Origin: an uncultured Verrucomicrobiota bacterium
GTDB lineage: Bacteria > Verrucomicrobiota > Verrucomicrobiia > Limisphaerales > UBA9464
NCBI GenBank assembly: GCA_903939515.1
Contig: CAJAHH010000013.1
Location: 28,464 to 92,463 of the forward strand
Length of the DNA stretch: 64,000 nucleotides
Direction of reading: 5' to 3'
A program made the translations under genes and the position numbers. The notes below the pieces were generated by a model, which did no database searches, was not told the origin of the DNA, and worked only from the letters and a program-made list of their open reading frames with translations. Shown piece after piece: positions 37,849 through 46,625 of this stretch (position 1 is the stretch's first letter; the number at the start of each line of letters is the position of its first letter).

Positions 37849-38240
37849 AGCTGTTGGCACTGCTCAACCCGCGCTCTTGGTTTTCTTCGGGCCAACGCGG
37901 CCCCCTCTCTTCCCTTCAACAAACCTCTGGCTTGGGGGGCGTCCCACTCGGTTCCGTCAAAGCATTACCCGAGACACTCGTTCGCCGCTTTTTCTCCTTT
38001 GAAAATCATCGAACACCGAACCGAAACCTCATTCAGGGAGAGCTCCAACTGCCTGCGGTGACACCCATGCGCAACGACCTCGTCGAGGATGACGTAGAAC
38101 TCGTGCGCCGCCGCCGGGAAACCCGACTCCTGCACGAAACTCGACCACCGGGAGCCGGTGGAACCCACGATCCCGAATTGGCCGTCAACCGCCTGCGTAA
38201 CCGCTCATCGGTAACCAGCCGCTTGGTCGCGCGGGACTGA
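37845..38240 (+). CDS. Hypothetical protein (131 aa) between mraZ and rsmH
   Basis: I do not recognise the family. The ATG overlaps the mraZ stop (ATGA), and rsmH starts 15 bp after the stop, which argues for a real gene. The protein has no membrane segment after the short hydrophobic start (MKLLALLNPRSWF) and is rich in Arg: ELVRRRRETRLLHETR near residue 85-100. It could be a small basic nucleic-acid- or membrane-associated protein. Codon use resembles its neighbours in the second half, less so in the first. Confidence 0.6.
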   Translation: MKLLALLNPRSWFSSGQRGPLSSLQQTSGLGGVPLGSVKALPETLVRRFFSFENHRTPNRNLIQGELQLPAVTPMRNDLVEDDVELVRRRRETRLLHETRPPGAGGTHDPELAVNRLRNRSSVTSRLVARD

Positions 38241-38254
38241 ATGCTTGATGCCTT

Positions 38255-39196
38255 GTGCCCTCATTTTCACACCAACCCGTTCTACTGACCGAAGTAGTGA
38301 GCGCACTCCAACCCAAAGCACGCGGACGATACCTAGATGGCACCCTGGGTGGTGGTGGTCACGCTGCGGCGATTCTGGAGGCCAGCTCACCGGATGGATT
38401 TCTCTACGGTTGCGACCGGGACACCGAGGCCCTCTGCGCCGCCCGTGAACGACTCAAGCCCTACAGCGAGCGGCTAGAGACCCATCAGTGCAATTTCACC
38501 GAGGCAGACCAGTGGATCGCCCCCCGATCGCTCGACGGAATTCTGCTCGATCTCGGCGTCAGCTCCCACCAACTCGACACACCCGAGCGCGGGTTCTCCT
38601 TCCAGAAGGATGGACCTCTGGACATGCGCATGGATCAAAGCGGAGCGGGCCCCACCGCGGCAGACCTCGTCAACACGCTCCCAGCCATCGAATTGGCGGA
38701 CCATTTTTGGAAACTGGGCGATGAACGTCATTCCCGAAAAATCGCCCGCGCGATCGAGACTGAGCGCCGTAATCGCCCCTTCACCACCACCGGCCAGTTA
38801 GCTCAATTCATCGAGCGAATCTGTCCCCGGCGGGGAGCTCCCACCCACCCGGCCACCCGCTGCTTTCAGGCATTAAGAATTGCCACCAATGACGAGTTGA
38901 CCGCGGTCCAGACTGGCTTGAACCGCGCGTTCCAACTCTTGGCCCCCGGCGGCCGATTGGCGGTGATCAGCTTCCAATCGCTAGAAGACCGCTTGGTCAA
39001 GGAGTTCATGCGGCGCGAGGCCCGGGACTATGACTTTGAAGGCCCTGAGGACCATCCGGATTTCCGGCACCCCCGGCGTCCCCGTGGCCGGGAATTGGCC
39101 CGAAAGGGAATCGCGGCTTCAGAATCAGAACTAAGCACTAACCCCCGGGCCCGCAGTGCGCGACTGCGGGTTCTGGAGCGACTTCCGGAACCATGA
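38255..39196 (+). CDS. rsmH: 16S rRNA (cytosine-1402 N4) methyltransferase RsmH
   Basis: 313 residues from a GTG start. RsmH methylates C1402 of 16S rRNA with SAM. The start FSHQPVLLTEVV, the SAM-binding GRYLDGTLGGGGHAAAIL, ILLDLGVSSHQLD, the RGFSFQKDGPLDMRM loop and the C-terminal GGRLAVISFQSLEDRLVK are all family hallmarks. Length is typical. It ends with a 4-bp overlap with the ftsL-like gene. Confidence 0.97.
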   Translation: MPSFSHQPVLLTEVVSALQPKARGRYLDGTLGGGGHAAAILEASSPDGFLYGCDRDTEALCAARERLKPYSERLETHQCNFTEADQWIAPRSLDGILLDLGVSSHQLDTPERGFSFQKDGPLDMRMDQSGAGPTAADLVNTLPAIELADHFWKLGDERHSRKIARAIETERRNRPFTTTGQLAQFIERICPRRGAPTHPATRCFQALRIATNDELTAVQTGLNRAFQLLAPGGRLAVISFQSLEDRLVKEFMRREARDYDFEGPEDHPDFRHPRRPRGRELARKGIAASESELSTNPRARSARLRVLERLPEP

Positions 39197-39585
39197 GTAC
39201 AAAAAAACGTTCCGAAATCCGACTCGGCACGATCGTGCGAGCGCTCCTGGGTTCCGCACTCATCGGGACACTGGGGTTCTTGTGGATTCTCCAAAGCCGT
39301 GCTCATCAGCGACTTCAAGACCAGATCAGCCAGATCCGCACCCAATGCACAGCGCTTGAGCGATCTATCGGGCGGGACCAGCAGGAAATCGAAAAACTCC
39401 TCACCCGACCCGCGCTCATCCGCCGCATTCAGGAGCTCCGACTGGGATTAACCAACATCGCCTACCGCCAGGTCATCCACGTAACCAACCAATCTCTGGG
39501 CAGCGCCCCCAATTCGGAACTCACCCGTAACAACACCCATCCCACCGCTCCTGCGCCCCCTTTGGCTGTAGCCATCCCCCGCTGA
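39193..39585 (+). CDS. ftsL: FtsL-like divisome membrane protein
   Basis: A 130-residue bitopic protein with a basic cytoplasmic start, one membrane helix (ALLGSALIGTLGFLWILQ, about residues 17-34) and a coiled coil with a leucine repeat (RLQDQISQIRTQCTALERSI). A Pro/Ala-rich tail follows. Its place between rsmH and ftsI is the standard FtsL position. FtsL sequences are poorly conserved, so the name rests on topology and position. Confidence 0.75.
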   Translation: MSTKKRSEIRLGTIVRALLGSALIGTLGFLWILQSRAHQRLQDQISQIRTQCTALERSIGRDQQEIEKLLTRPALIRRIQELRLGLTNIAYRQVIHVTNQSLGSAPNSELTRNNTHPTAPAPPLAVAIPR

Positions 39586-39594
39586 ATCCACCGC

Positions 39595-41760
39595 ATGAAC
39601 ACCCCGTCCACCCCCGACAAGACATTGACCGGACTGACCGTCCTGTTCTGTGTCGTGTTCATCGGGTTGGCTGGGAGATTGGTTTACATTCAGGGGTTCC
39701 GTCCCGATTCCCCCCGCTACACATTGGGCGCCTCTCCTGCACGCACCACGTACGTTCCGGCACCCCGTGGTGAGTTGCTCGATCGTCGCGGTGAGCGCCT
39801 GACGTATTCGCAGTTCACCTACAACCTTCGCGCCAATCCAGTGGTGATTAGCAATCAAGCCGCACACTTGGCGGCCCTGCTCTCACCGCTGCTGTCCATT
39901 CCGGCGACAGTCCTGGAAGACCGACTCAGCATCCGACCCGAACTGCGCTGGAAACCCGATGCCAGCACCAACTCCGCCGGTCTGGTCGCCACCCAATGGG
40001 TGCAGGTGCTGCACACCAACCAAAGTGTTCTGGTGGCCTCCAACCTATCCTTTGTGGACTGGACCCGGGTCCACACCAATTTGAAGGTGTTCCGATCGCC
40101 GGAGGAACGCCTACTGATGGCGGCTTCGGCCGCGGTGGCTCGCCGACGAACCAACAGTGCTCCCATCGCCTGGTGGGATTTGCCGAGCCGATATCGCTTT
40201 CGCAAAGAGATCGCCCGGGACAACCGGGAAATCAACCTGGCCATGAAGCGGATCCAACCCCAATTGAGGGAGGTTCGCGAAAACGGAATCACCGCCGAAA
40301 TCATGGAACGTCGCGTGATGCCGCACGGCGAACTCGCACTACCCGTTCTGGGAACCACAACCAACGGGTTGATCCCAATCGTAGAATACCGGACAGCCAC
40401 CAATCGCATTCGCGTCCGCACCCGAGAATTGCCCCCTGAGATCCATGGCGCCGACGGTCTCGAGCGGCAGTTCAACGACGAGCTCCAGGGTGTTGCAGGT
40501 CAGGCGATTATCCGCCGAGGCAAAGGCCGTGAATTGGCTGGCACCCGAGAACTGGACCTCGTGGCGCAACCCGGCGCGAATGTCCGGCTGACCATCGACG
40601 CCAATCTTCAATACGTTGCAGAGAACGCATTGCGCCAAGGCATGGCCAAGCTGAAGCCCAACTGGATGTCGGCCATACTGGTTCGCCCATCGACCGGCGA
40701 GATTCTGGCCCTGGCCAACGCCACGGATCCAGACTACTCACCAGCCCGACAACCCGGTTCGCCAATACAGCCTAACGGCCCGCGCAAACCGCAGCATCGC
40801 AACCACGCAGTCTCGGAGCTCGTCGAGCCTGGATCCACTTTCAAGCTGGTCACCTATTCGGCCGCCCTCGAATCCCTTCCCGGTCGAAACCTCTCCCCCA
40901 GCTCTCTGATCGACTGCGAGGGCGGATCCTGGCGCCCCCCTGCTGGACGCAAGAAACCCATCGCTGATGCGCGTGGCCACAAGCTGCACACGGTCACCTT
41001 GGAAGAAGCCTTCGCCGCATCCTCCAATGTCGGCGCAGCCAAGCTTGGGTACGCCCTTTGGGATTCTGCTGCTCCGCCGCGAGCCACTGCGTTGGTCAAG
41101 TACGCCGAGGCCTACGGATTTACCCGGCGGACCGGCATCCTCTGCGGAGGAGAGCCCAACACGCGAATCCCGGCCTGGGACGGCCTCGGCACTCAGCTCA
41201 TCCTTTCTTACGGCTACGGCATCTACGCAACGCCACTCCAGATCACCATGGCTTATGCCGCCGTGGCCAACGACGGCATCCTCATGGAACCCATGCTGGT
41301 GAAGTCCGTGGAGAGTCCCTCGGGCAGCGTCATTCGTAATCTGGCCCCGCGTCAGGTCGGCAGAGTAGTACGCTCCGACACAGCCAAACAACTGGTGCAA
41401 CTCCTGACGGCAGTAGTGAGCTCCAAAGGCACGGGCAAGGATGCCGCACTTAGTGAGTATACCGTCGCCGGCAAGACTGGCACGGCCAACAAGATGACCC
41501 AGGCCCACATGGCTGCCGGCGTCACCGCCCATTTCAGCACCTTTGTTGGATTCCTCCCCGCTGAGAACCCTCAGATCTGCCTGCTCGTATGCGCGGACGA
41601 ACCCACTGGATCGGACGGTCGGGCCGCCTATGGAGCCGCCTGTGTGCCCGTCTTCAAAGAGATCTCCCGCGAGGCCGCAAGCTATCTGACAATCCCTCCC
41701 TCACCCGTCTTGGTCGCTCACGAAGCGGCGACCGATCGCCCCGCCCTCCCGCGTCACTGA
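39595..41760 (+). CDS. ftsI: Division-specific penicillin-binding protein 3 (FtsI-like)
   Basis: A 721-residue class B transpeptidase that cross-links septal peptidoglycan. It has a single N-terminal membrane helix (LTGLTVLFCVVFIGLAGRLVYIQ) and a dimer domain starting YVPAPRGELLDRRGERL. The transpeptidase motifs are intact: VEPGSTFKLVTYSAAL (near residue 413), AASSNVGAAKLG and VAGKTGTANKM (near 625). It is longer than the 580-residue E. coli protein, with extra sequence in the N-terminal module. No PASTA domain is seen. Confidence 0.95.
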   Translation: MNTPSTPDKTLTGLTVLFCVVFIGLAGRLVYIQGFRPDSPRYTLGASPARTTYVPAPRGELLDRRGERLTYSQFTYNLRANPVVISNQAAHLAALLSPLLSIPATVLEDRLSIRPELRWKPDASTNSAGLVATQWVQVLHTNQSVLVASNLSFVDWTRVHTNLKVFRSPEERLLMAASAAVARRRTNSAPIAWWDLPSRYRFRKEIARDNREINLAMKRIQPQLREVRENGITAEIMERRVMPHGELALPVLGTTTNGLIPIVEYRTATNRIRVRTRELPPEIHGADGLERQFNDELQGVAGQAIIRRGKGRELAGTRELDLVAQPGANVRLTIDANLQYVAENALRQGMAKLKPNWMSAILVRPSTGEILALANATDPDYSPARQPGSPIQPNGPRKPQHRNHAVSELVEPGSTFKLVTYSAALESLPGRNLSPSSLIDCEGGSWRPPAGRKKPIADARGHKLHTVTLEEAFAASSNVGAAKLGYALWDSAAPPRATALVKYAEAYGFTRRTGILCGGEPNTRIPAWDGLGTQLILSYGYGIYATPLQITMAYAAVANDGILMEPMLVKSVESPSGSVIRNLAPRQVGRVVRSDTAKQLVQLLTAVVSSKGTGKDAALSEYTVAGKTGTANKMTQAHMAAGVTAHFSTFVGFLPAENPQICLLVCADEPTGSDGRAAYGAACVPVFKEISREAASYLTIPPSPVLVAHEAATDRPALPRH

Positions 41761-41762
41761 CC

Positions 41763-42953
41763 ATGCTGACCGCTGAACTCATGCTCCAGACTGCGCCTGC
41801 GTCTTTGACCGCAGAGGCGACTCTTGCGGCGTGTCGACCGAGGCACCCGGCCCTCGGCACCAGCGAGCCGACGCGGTTCCGCCGATCCAGCCCCTCCCGC
41901 AAGGTCGCCTCGCCAGAGCCCCTTTCTAAACCGGTCCCGACCTCTCTCCGAGACCACCCCCTGCAACGTCTGGATTTGTGCAGGATTGCCCGTCACGGAC
42001 GCGTCTCAGCGGCCACCGCCTCGTTCGTCCACGCCCTGCTCAGCGGGGCGGGGCGTCGTCCGGCCCTGCTCACTCCAGAAGGGGGGCTCATGGCAGGACG
42101 ACTCTTCCCTCAACGACCCAAGATCAGCGAGGCCTTTGAGTGGGAACGCCTCTTGGCGACCCATGTCCGATCGGGTGGAGACTGCCTGATCATTGAAGAA
42201 GACTCCGAAATTCGAGAGCTTCTCGCCGGGGTTTCACCCCGGTCGCACCTCCAACCACCGACGTCTCCACGTGCCTGGATCCAGGCACAGGCGCTGCATT
42301 GGCGCGGCAGCCGCCTGCAGGTGTTCTCCAACGACGGCACCCCTCGGACCGCACACCTGCCCCTCGTCGGCGGATCGAACCTCCTGGCCCTTGATCTGGC
42401 GCTCAACCGGGTCATCCACGCGGGCTGCTGCCCAACACGAACCCTCGCCACGCTCCCCTCTCTGGATCCCCCGACCGGGCTTCTCGAACCCGTCCATGCC
42501 GGACAACCGTATGGTGTCTTCGTGGACCGAGCCTCCTGCGCCGCCGACCTGGCTGAACTCCTGGCCGAGGCACGCACTCTGTCAGGTCGTCGCATTGTGC
42601 TCGTGACCGGCATTCACGGCAATTCAACCCCTGAAGAGCGACAAGCCTTGGGGGCGGCGGCCGCAGCGGCTGACGAAGTGGTCTTCACCAGCGACAATCC
42701 ACGTCATGTGCCAGTGGCCTCCATCCTGAGAGATCTCCAAGCAGGTCTGGGTGGTGGAGCCCTCGAAGAACCCGACCGTCACGCCGCCATCGCGACCGCT
42801 GTCCGCCGAGCCAAATCCGACGATCTCGTGCTCATCGCGGGCAAGGGAAGCCGCCCCCTCCAGGAGATTGGTAGCGCCGTCATCCCTTGGGACGATCGGT
42901 TGCGTGCTCGAGATGCATTGGCCGGGCGAGGCTGGGTGGGAGATTCACTATGA
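41763..42953 (+). CDS. Degenerate MurE-like Mur ligase without ATP-binding loop
   Basis: This 396-residue protein sits exactly where murE is expected (between ftsI and murF). The C-terminal Mur-ligase domain is still recognisable: LSGRRIVLVTGIHGNSTPEER, DEVVFTSDNPRHVPVASIL with the DNPR amino-acid motif (residues 311-314), and VLIAGKGSRPLQEIG near 360. However, the GTNGKTT loop is replaced by RIARHGRVSAATAS (74-87), the central TNL-xx-DHLDYHG lysine region is missing, and the DYAHTPD motif is DRASCAAD. The N-terminal UDP-binding domain is not apparent. It is about 100 residues shorter than MurE. The reading frame is open and uses normal codons, so it seems kept for a non-catalytic job. The start at 41763 follows the ftsI stop by 2 bp. 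Confidence 0.75.
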   Translation: MLTAELMLQTAPASLTAEATLAACRPRHPALGTSEPTRFRRSSPSRKVASPEPLSKPVPTSLRDHPLQRLDLCRIARHGRVSAATASFVHALLSGAGRRPALLTPEGGLMAGRLFPQRPKISEAFEWERLLATHVRSGGDCLIIEEDSEIRELLAGVSPRSHLQPPTSPRAWIQAQALHWRGSRLQVFSNDGTPRTAHLPLVGGSNLLALDLALNRVIHAGCCPTRTLATLPSLDPPTGLLEPVHAGQPYGVFVDRASCAADLAELLAEARTLSGRRIVLVTGIHGNSTPEERQALGAAAAAADEVVFTSDNPRHVPVASILRDLQAGLGGGALEEPDRHAAIATAVRRAKSDDLVLIAGKGSRPLQEIGSAVIPWDDRLRARDALAGRGWVGDSL

Positions 42954-43702
42954 CATCCCTACCAAAACCTCATCTTCTCGGTGTTTTAGCCGGCCTATTT
43001 CTGGCCTCAGGCCTCATTATTTCTACCACTCTCCTGACACGAACCTGGCTCAAAGTGGCCGATGCCGAATCGATATCCGTCACCGGATCGGCCCGTCGCA
43101 ACGTGAGTTCGGACTTGGTCATCTGGCGTGGTTCTCTCACCGTCGAAAGCCCCACGCTTCTGGCCTCGCAAGCAATTCTCGGTCAGCAGGAGAGCATCAC
43201 ACGCAAGTTTCTTACTGCCCAGGGCGTCACCAACGCCCAGTTCCATCCGGTCGCCATCCAGCGCATCCAAGTCCGCTCCAGCAAACAAACCAGCGAGGCT
43301 GACAGCGAGACCGAGAGTCCCACGGTCCGATTCCGCCTCAGCCGCACCATCGAGGTGCGCTCCGGTGACATCGATGCCGTCCTGAGCATGGATGCCAAGA
43401 CCTCTGAACTGGTCAATCAGGGCATCGAATTCGCTTCCTCCTCCCCGGAATTTATTTGGACCAAAGCCGGTGAGGCTAAGATTGAAATGCTGGCCGATGC
43501 AGCCCGCGATGCCCGCGCCCGAGCCGAGCAAATCGTCTCCCAAGGCGGACGATCCATCGCCCGGATGCGTTCAGCCAAGATGGGCGTCTTCCAAGTGACC
43601 CCACTGTATTCGACCCAGAACACCTGGGACGGAATGAACGACAACACCTCCCGGGAAAAAACGGTCACCGCCGTGGTGAATGCAAGCTACGCACTGCAAT
43701 AA
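42950..43702 (+). CDS. SIMPL (DUF541) domain protein
   Basis: 250 residues from the ATG at 42950, overlapping the murE-like stop by 4 bp. After a membrane helix/signal (LLGVLAGLFLASGLIISTTLL) comes a SIMPL domain: ISVTGSARRNVSSDLVIWRGSL, LTAQGVTNAQF, VRFRLSRTIEVRS and EAKIEMLADAARDARARAEQI. SIMPL proteins are periplasmic or exported and often of unknown role. Finding one in the murE-murF gap is unusual and hints at an envelope function. The stop overlaps the murF start by 1 bp. Confidence 0.88.
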   Translation: MTSLPKPHLLGVLAGLFLASGLIISTTLLTRTWLKVADAESISVTGSARRNVSSDLVIWRGSLTVESPTLLASQAILGQQESITRKFLTAQGVTNAQFHPVAIQRIQVRSSKQTSEADSETESPTVRFRLSRTIEVRSGDIDAVLSMDAKTSELVNQGIEFASSSPEFIWTKAGEAKIEMLADAARDARARAEQIVSQGGRSIARMRSAKMGVFQVTPLYSTQNTWDGMNDNTSREKTVTAVVNASYALQ

Positions 43703-45093
43703 TGGAACCGGTGACACTCCAATTCATCGCTGAAGCATCCCAGGGGACCTTTCACCCCGAAGAGGCTGGTTGCGTCCGAGTTTCCGGGGTTTGCACCGAC
43801 TCGCGTCGCCTTCGGGCTGGCAATGTGTTCCTAGCCTTGTGCGGCGAACGATTTGACGGGCACGATTTCCTCAAAGATCCCGGACTCGAAAAAGCTTCGG
43901 CCGTCGTGGTCTCTCAGGCTCGTCTCTCTGACGTTCCACCGGGAATGCCGGCCGTCAGCGTGCAAGATACTCGCGAAGCCCTGGGACTCATCGCCGCGGC
44001 CCACCGCAAGCAGTTCTCACTGCCCGTGTTCTGCGTGGCGGGATCCAACGGCAAGACGACCACCAAGGAACTGCTAGCAGCCCTGCTCGAAACAACGTTT
44101 CCCACCCTCCGATCCCAGGCCAGTTTCAATAATGACATTGGCGTGCCCTTGAGCCTTCTCGAGTTGGATGGGTCGCATCGGGCGGCGGTCCTAGAGGCGG
44201 GCACTAATCATCCTGGCGAACTGGCTCCGTTGGTGCGCCTGATCGACCCACGCTACGGTGTGGTGCCGCAAATCGGGCGTGAACACTTGGAGCACTTCGG
44301 TGACATCGATGGAGTCATCGCCGAAGAGAGCGCCCTCGGCGAAGGCTTACCCGCCGACGGCGTGCTATTTCTGAACGGAGACTGTGATGCAGCCCGAACG
44401 CTGGCCTCTCGCACCTCGGCCCGAGTGGTGCGCACCGGATTCGATGCCGGAAACGATTGGCAGGCCCGAATACTGGGCAACGACTGGAACTCGACCCGCT
44501 TCGAGGTCACCGCCCCGGACCCCGAATGGTGCGGCGTGTTCGAGATCGCGGTGCCTGGCCGGCACATGGTCTCCAATGCCCTTTTAGCCCTGGCTGCTGC
44601 CGCCGAACTGCGAGTCGAACCCGAAGCGGCGCGGAAAGCCTTGTCGCAATTTTCCGGGGCCAAACAACGCCTCCAATGGTCGGAGCAGCGAGGGATCCGT
44701 TGGTTAGACGACACCTACAACGCCAACACCGACTCAACATTAGCCTCGCTCCAGACCCTCTCCGAACTGCCCTGCACCGGACGTCGTGTGGCCGTGCTCG
44801 GTGACATGGCCGAACTCGGCGATCACACCGCTGAGGCTCACCGGGAGGTCGGAGCCGCCGCCTATCGTCTGGGTATAGATTTGCTGGTCTGCATCGGCCG
44901 CTCAGCCGCCCACACCGCCAACGGTGCCAGCGGCATGCCTCAGGTCCTGGTATTTCCCGACGTAGAACGGGCCATCCTCGCGCTCCGACCCCTCCTCCAA
45001 CCGGGAGACTGCGTCTTGGCCAAGGCGTCTCGCAGCAGCCGTCTGGAACGGCTTTTCGAGGCGCTCAAAGTCGAAAGCATCGAAAACCACTAA
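43702..45093 (+). CDS. murF: UDP-N-acetylmuramoyl-tripeptide:D-Ala-D-Ala ligase MurF
   Basis: A 463-residue cytoplasmic ligase that adds D-Ala-D-Ala to UDP-MurNAc-tripeptide. The P-loop VAGSNGKTTTKELLAALL (near residue 113), the QASFNNDIGVPLSLLELD stretch, GREHLEHFGDIDG and the C-terminal WLDDTYNANTDSTLASL and GDMAELGD motifs are all present. The enzyme is complete, in contrast to the murE-like gene two places upstream. Confidence 0.96.
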   Translation: MEPVTLQFIAEASQGTFHPEEAGCVRVSGVCTDSRRLRAGNVFLALCGERFDGHDFLKDPGLEKASAVVVSQARLSDVPPGMPAVSVQDTREALGLIAAAHRKQFSLPVFCVAGSNGKTTTKELLAALLETTFPTLRSQASFNNDIGVPLSLLELDGSHRAAVLEAGTNHPGELAPLVRLIDPRYGVVPQIGREHLEHFGDIDGVIAEESALGEGLPADGVLFLNGDCDAARTLASRTSARVVRTGFDAGNDWQARILGNDWNSTRFEVTAPDPEWCGVFEIAVPGRHMVSNALLALAAAAELRVEPEAARKALSQFSGAKQRLQWSEQRGIRWLDDTYNANTDSTLASLQTLSELPCTGRRVAVLGDMAELGDHTAEAHREVGAAAYRLGIDLLVCIGRSAAHTANGASGMPQVLVFPDVERAILALRPLLQPGDCVLAKASRSSRLERLFEALKVESIENH

Positions 45094-45099
45094 CCCGGC

Positions 45100-46224
45100 A
45101 TGCTCTACAAGCTCTCAGAATTGTTCCCAGTGGTTCCCTGGACGGTGTTCAAGTACGTCACCTTCCGTAGCGCGGGCGCGGCCATCACGGCTCTGCTGCT
45201 GAGTTGGATCCTCGGCCCGCGGGTGATCGAAGGGCTTCGGAACCTCAAGTTCCGTCAAGACTACCAGCCCAAGGATGTCCGCAATCCCGGTGATGCCACG
45301 GCAGCGGCGGCTGACTTAGCCAAACGAGGAACACCCACCATGGGTGGTGTTTTAATCCTGCTGGTCTTGGATATTTCCGTATTCCTCTGGGCCCGACCCA
45401 ATACACTGGTACTGCTGACCATGCTTTCGTTGATGGTATTGGCTTTTTTAGGGTTTTATGACGATTGGCTGAAGGTCTCGCGGCAGAATGCTGCGGGTGC
45501 CCAATCCCGGGTAAAGTGGGTCGTGCAAATCGTGCTCGCTCTGGTGGTCGGAGTCTATCTGTGGCAACTCCCCTCCACCCGCACCCTAGTGGCCGACATA
45601 CAAATCCCATTCTTCAAGGACCCCATTCTCCGTTCCGTCCCCTGGATAGGCATCCCGCTGGTGGCACTGACCATCATTGGTAGTTCCAACGCAGTGAACC
45701 TGACCGACGGCATGGATGGGTTGGCCATTGGCTGCACTCTCATCGTAGCCATGACCATGCTGATTCTGACCTACCTGTCCGACAACGTGAAGCTGGCTAC
45801 CTACCTCCAAATTCCGCACGTTCGGGGCGCTAGCGAACTGACGGTTGTTTGCGCGGCCTTCATCGGTGCTTCCCTGGGTTTCCTGTGGTTTAACTGTCAT
45901 CCCGCCGAGGTCTTCATGGGCGACACCGGATCGCTGGCCCTGGGCGGCGCACTAGGAATCATGGCCGTCCTGATTCACCAACCGCTCGTCCTCCTCATCG
46001 CCGGCGGAGTTTTTGTGGCCGAAGCGCTCAGCGTGATGCTGCAAGTGGGTTGGTTCAAATACACCCGCCACAAGTACGGGGAGGGCCGACGCATCTTCCG
46101 GATGGCCCCTCTCCACCACCATTTTCAGAAGCAGGGATGGAAAGAATCGAAGATCGTCACTCGCTTCTACATCGCAGGAATCCTGTGCGCTGTGTTGGCG
46201 CTGAGCACCCTCAAGATCCGATGA
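45100..46224 (+). CDS. mraY: Phospho-N-acetylmuramoyl-pentapeptide transferase MraY
   Basis: A 374-residue integral membrane enzyme with about ten helices that makes lipid I from UDP-MurNAc-pentapeptide and undecaprenyl phosphate. Catalytic and family motifs are GTPTMGGVLIL, FYDDWLKV, NAVNLTDGMDGLAIG, MGDTGSLALGGALG and MAPLHHHFQKQGWKESKIV. All expected Asp/His residues are present. murD, which usually follows, is not there; a 134-residue unknown ORF overlaps its stop by 4 bp. Confidence 0.97.
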   Translation: MLYKLSELFPVVPWTVFKYVTFRSAGAAITALLLSWILGPRVIEGLRNLKFRQDYQPKDVRNPGDATAAAADLAKRGTPTMGGVLILLVLDISVFLWARPNTLVLLTMLSLMVLAFLGFYDDWLKVSRQNAAGAQSRVKWVVQIVLALVVGVYLWQLPSTRTLVADIQIPFFKDPILRSVPWIGIPLVALTIIGSSNAVNLTDGMDGLAIGCTLIVAMTMLILTYLSDNVKLATYLQIPHVRGASELTVVCAAFIGASLGFLWFNCHPAEVFMGDTGSLALGGALGIMAVLIHQPLVLLIAGGVFVAEALSVMLQVGWFKYTRHKYGEGRRIFRMAPLHHHFQKQGWKESKIVTRFYIAGILCAVLALSTLKIR

Positions 46225-46625
46225 GTGTCTACGCCTCAACCCACGCCCACACCGGTCTTTTCAGCCCCACCGGATCAGCGATCTTCATCTCGAACCGGAT
46301 GTTCCTTGATCACCCCGGTTTCGGTTGTTTAATTGAGAGCTCATTAGCGGTGCACGGCGCTCTCAACAGGTCCCGATCCCGCATCGCCGCGGTGATCCGT
46401 GCAAACCCAGACTCATTCACTATCCCGACAGACGCACCCACAAGTCTGGGCCAACCTGAATCTTTTCCCAATTGCGGACGCGGTGGTCTTCACCGTTTCC
46501 CGGTCCTCTCAATCCGGACCGCACTCACTTTCGTATCGACCCGGGTGGAGGACCCGGTTCGGTACGGATCCGACAAAACCCAATCCTCGACCCACGACGC
46601 ACCGTCTATCCGCCTAACCCCATGA
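46221..46625 (+). CDS. Unknown ORF (134 aa) in the murD position
   Basis: No family recognised. Its ATG overlaps the mraY stop (ATGA at 46221-46224) and its stop overlaps the LysM gene start (ATGA at 46622-46625), the same coupling seen throughout the cluster. The translation is Ser/Thr/Pro/Arg-rich with no membrane segment or Mur-ligase motif; the first 60 residues have coding-like third positions, the rest less so. Either a small lineage-specific gene or a murD remnant or untranslated leader in which the two overlaps arose by chance. Confidence 0.4.
   Translation: MSVYASTHAHTGLFSPTGSAIFISNRMFLDHPGFGCLIESSLAVHGALNRSRSRIAAVIRANPDSFTIPTDAPTSLGQPESFPNCGRGGLHRFPVLSIRTALTFVSTRVEDPVRYGSDKTQSSTHDAPSIRLTP

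Noticed and set aside
46221..46625. Possible decayed murD
   Set aside because: No residue of the MurD nucleotide loop or start motif could be recognised in any frame; kept only as an unknown ORF.
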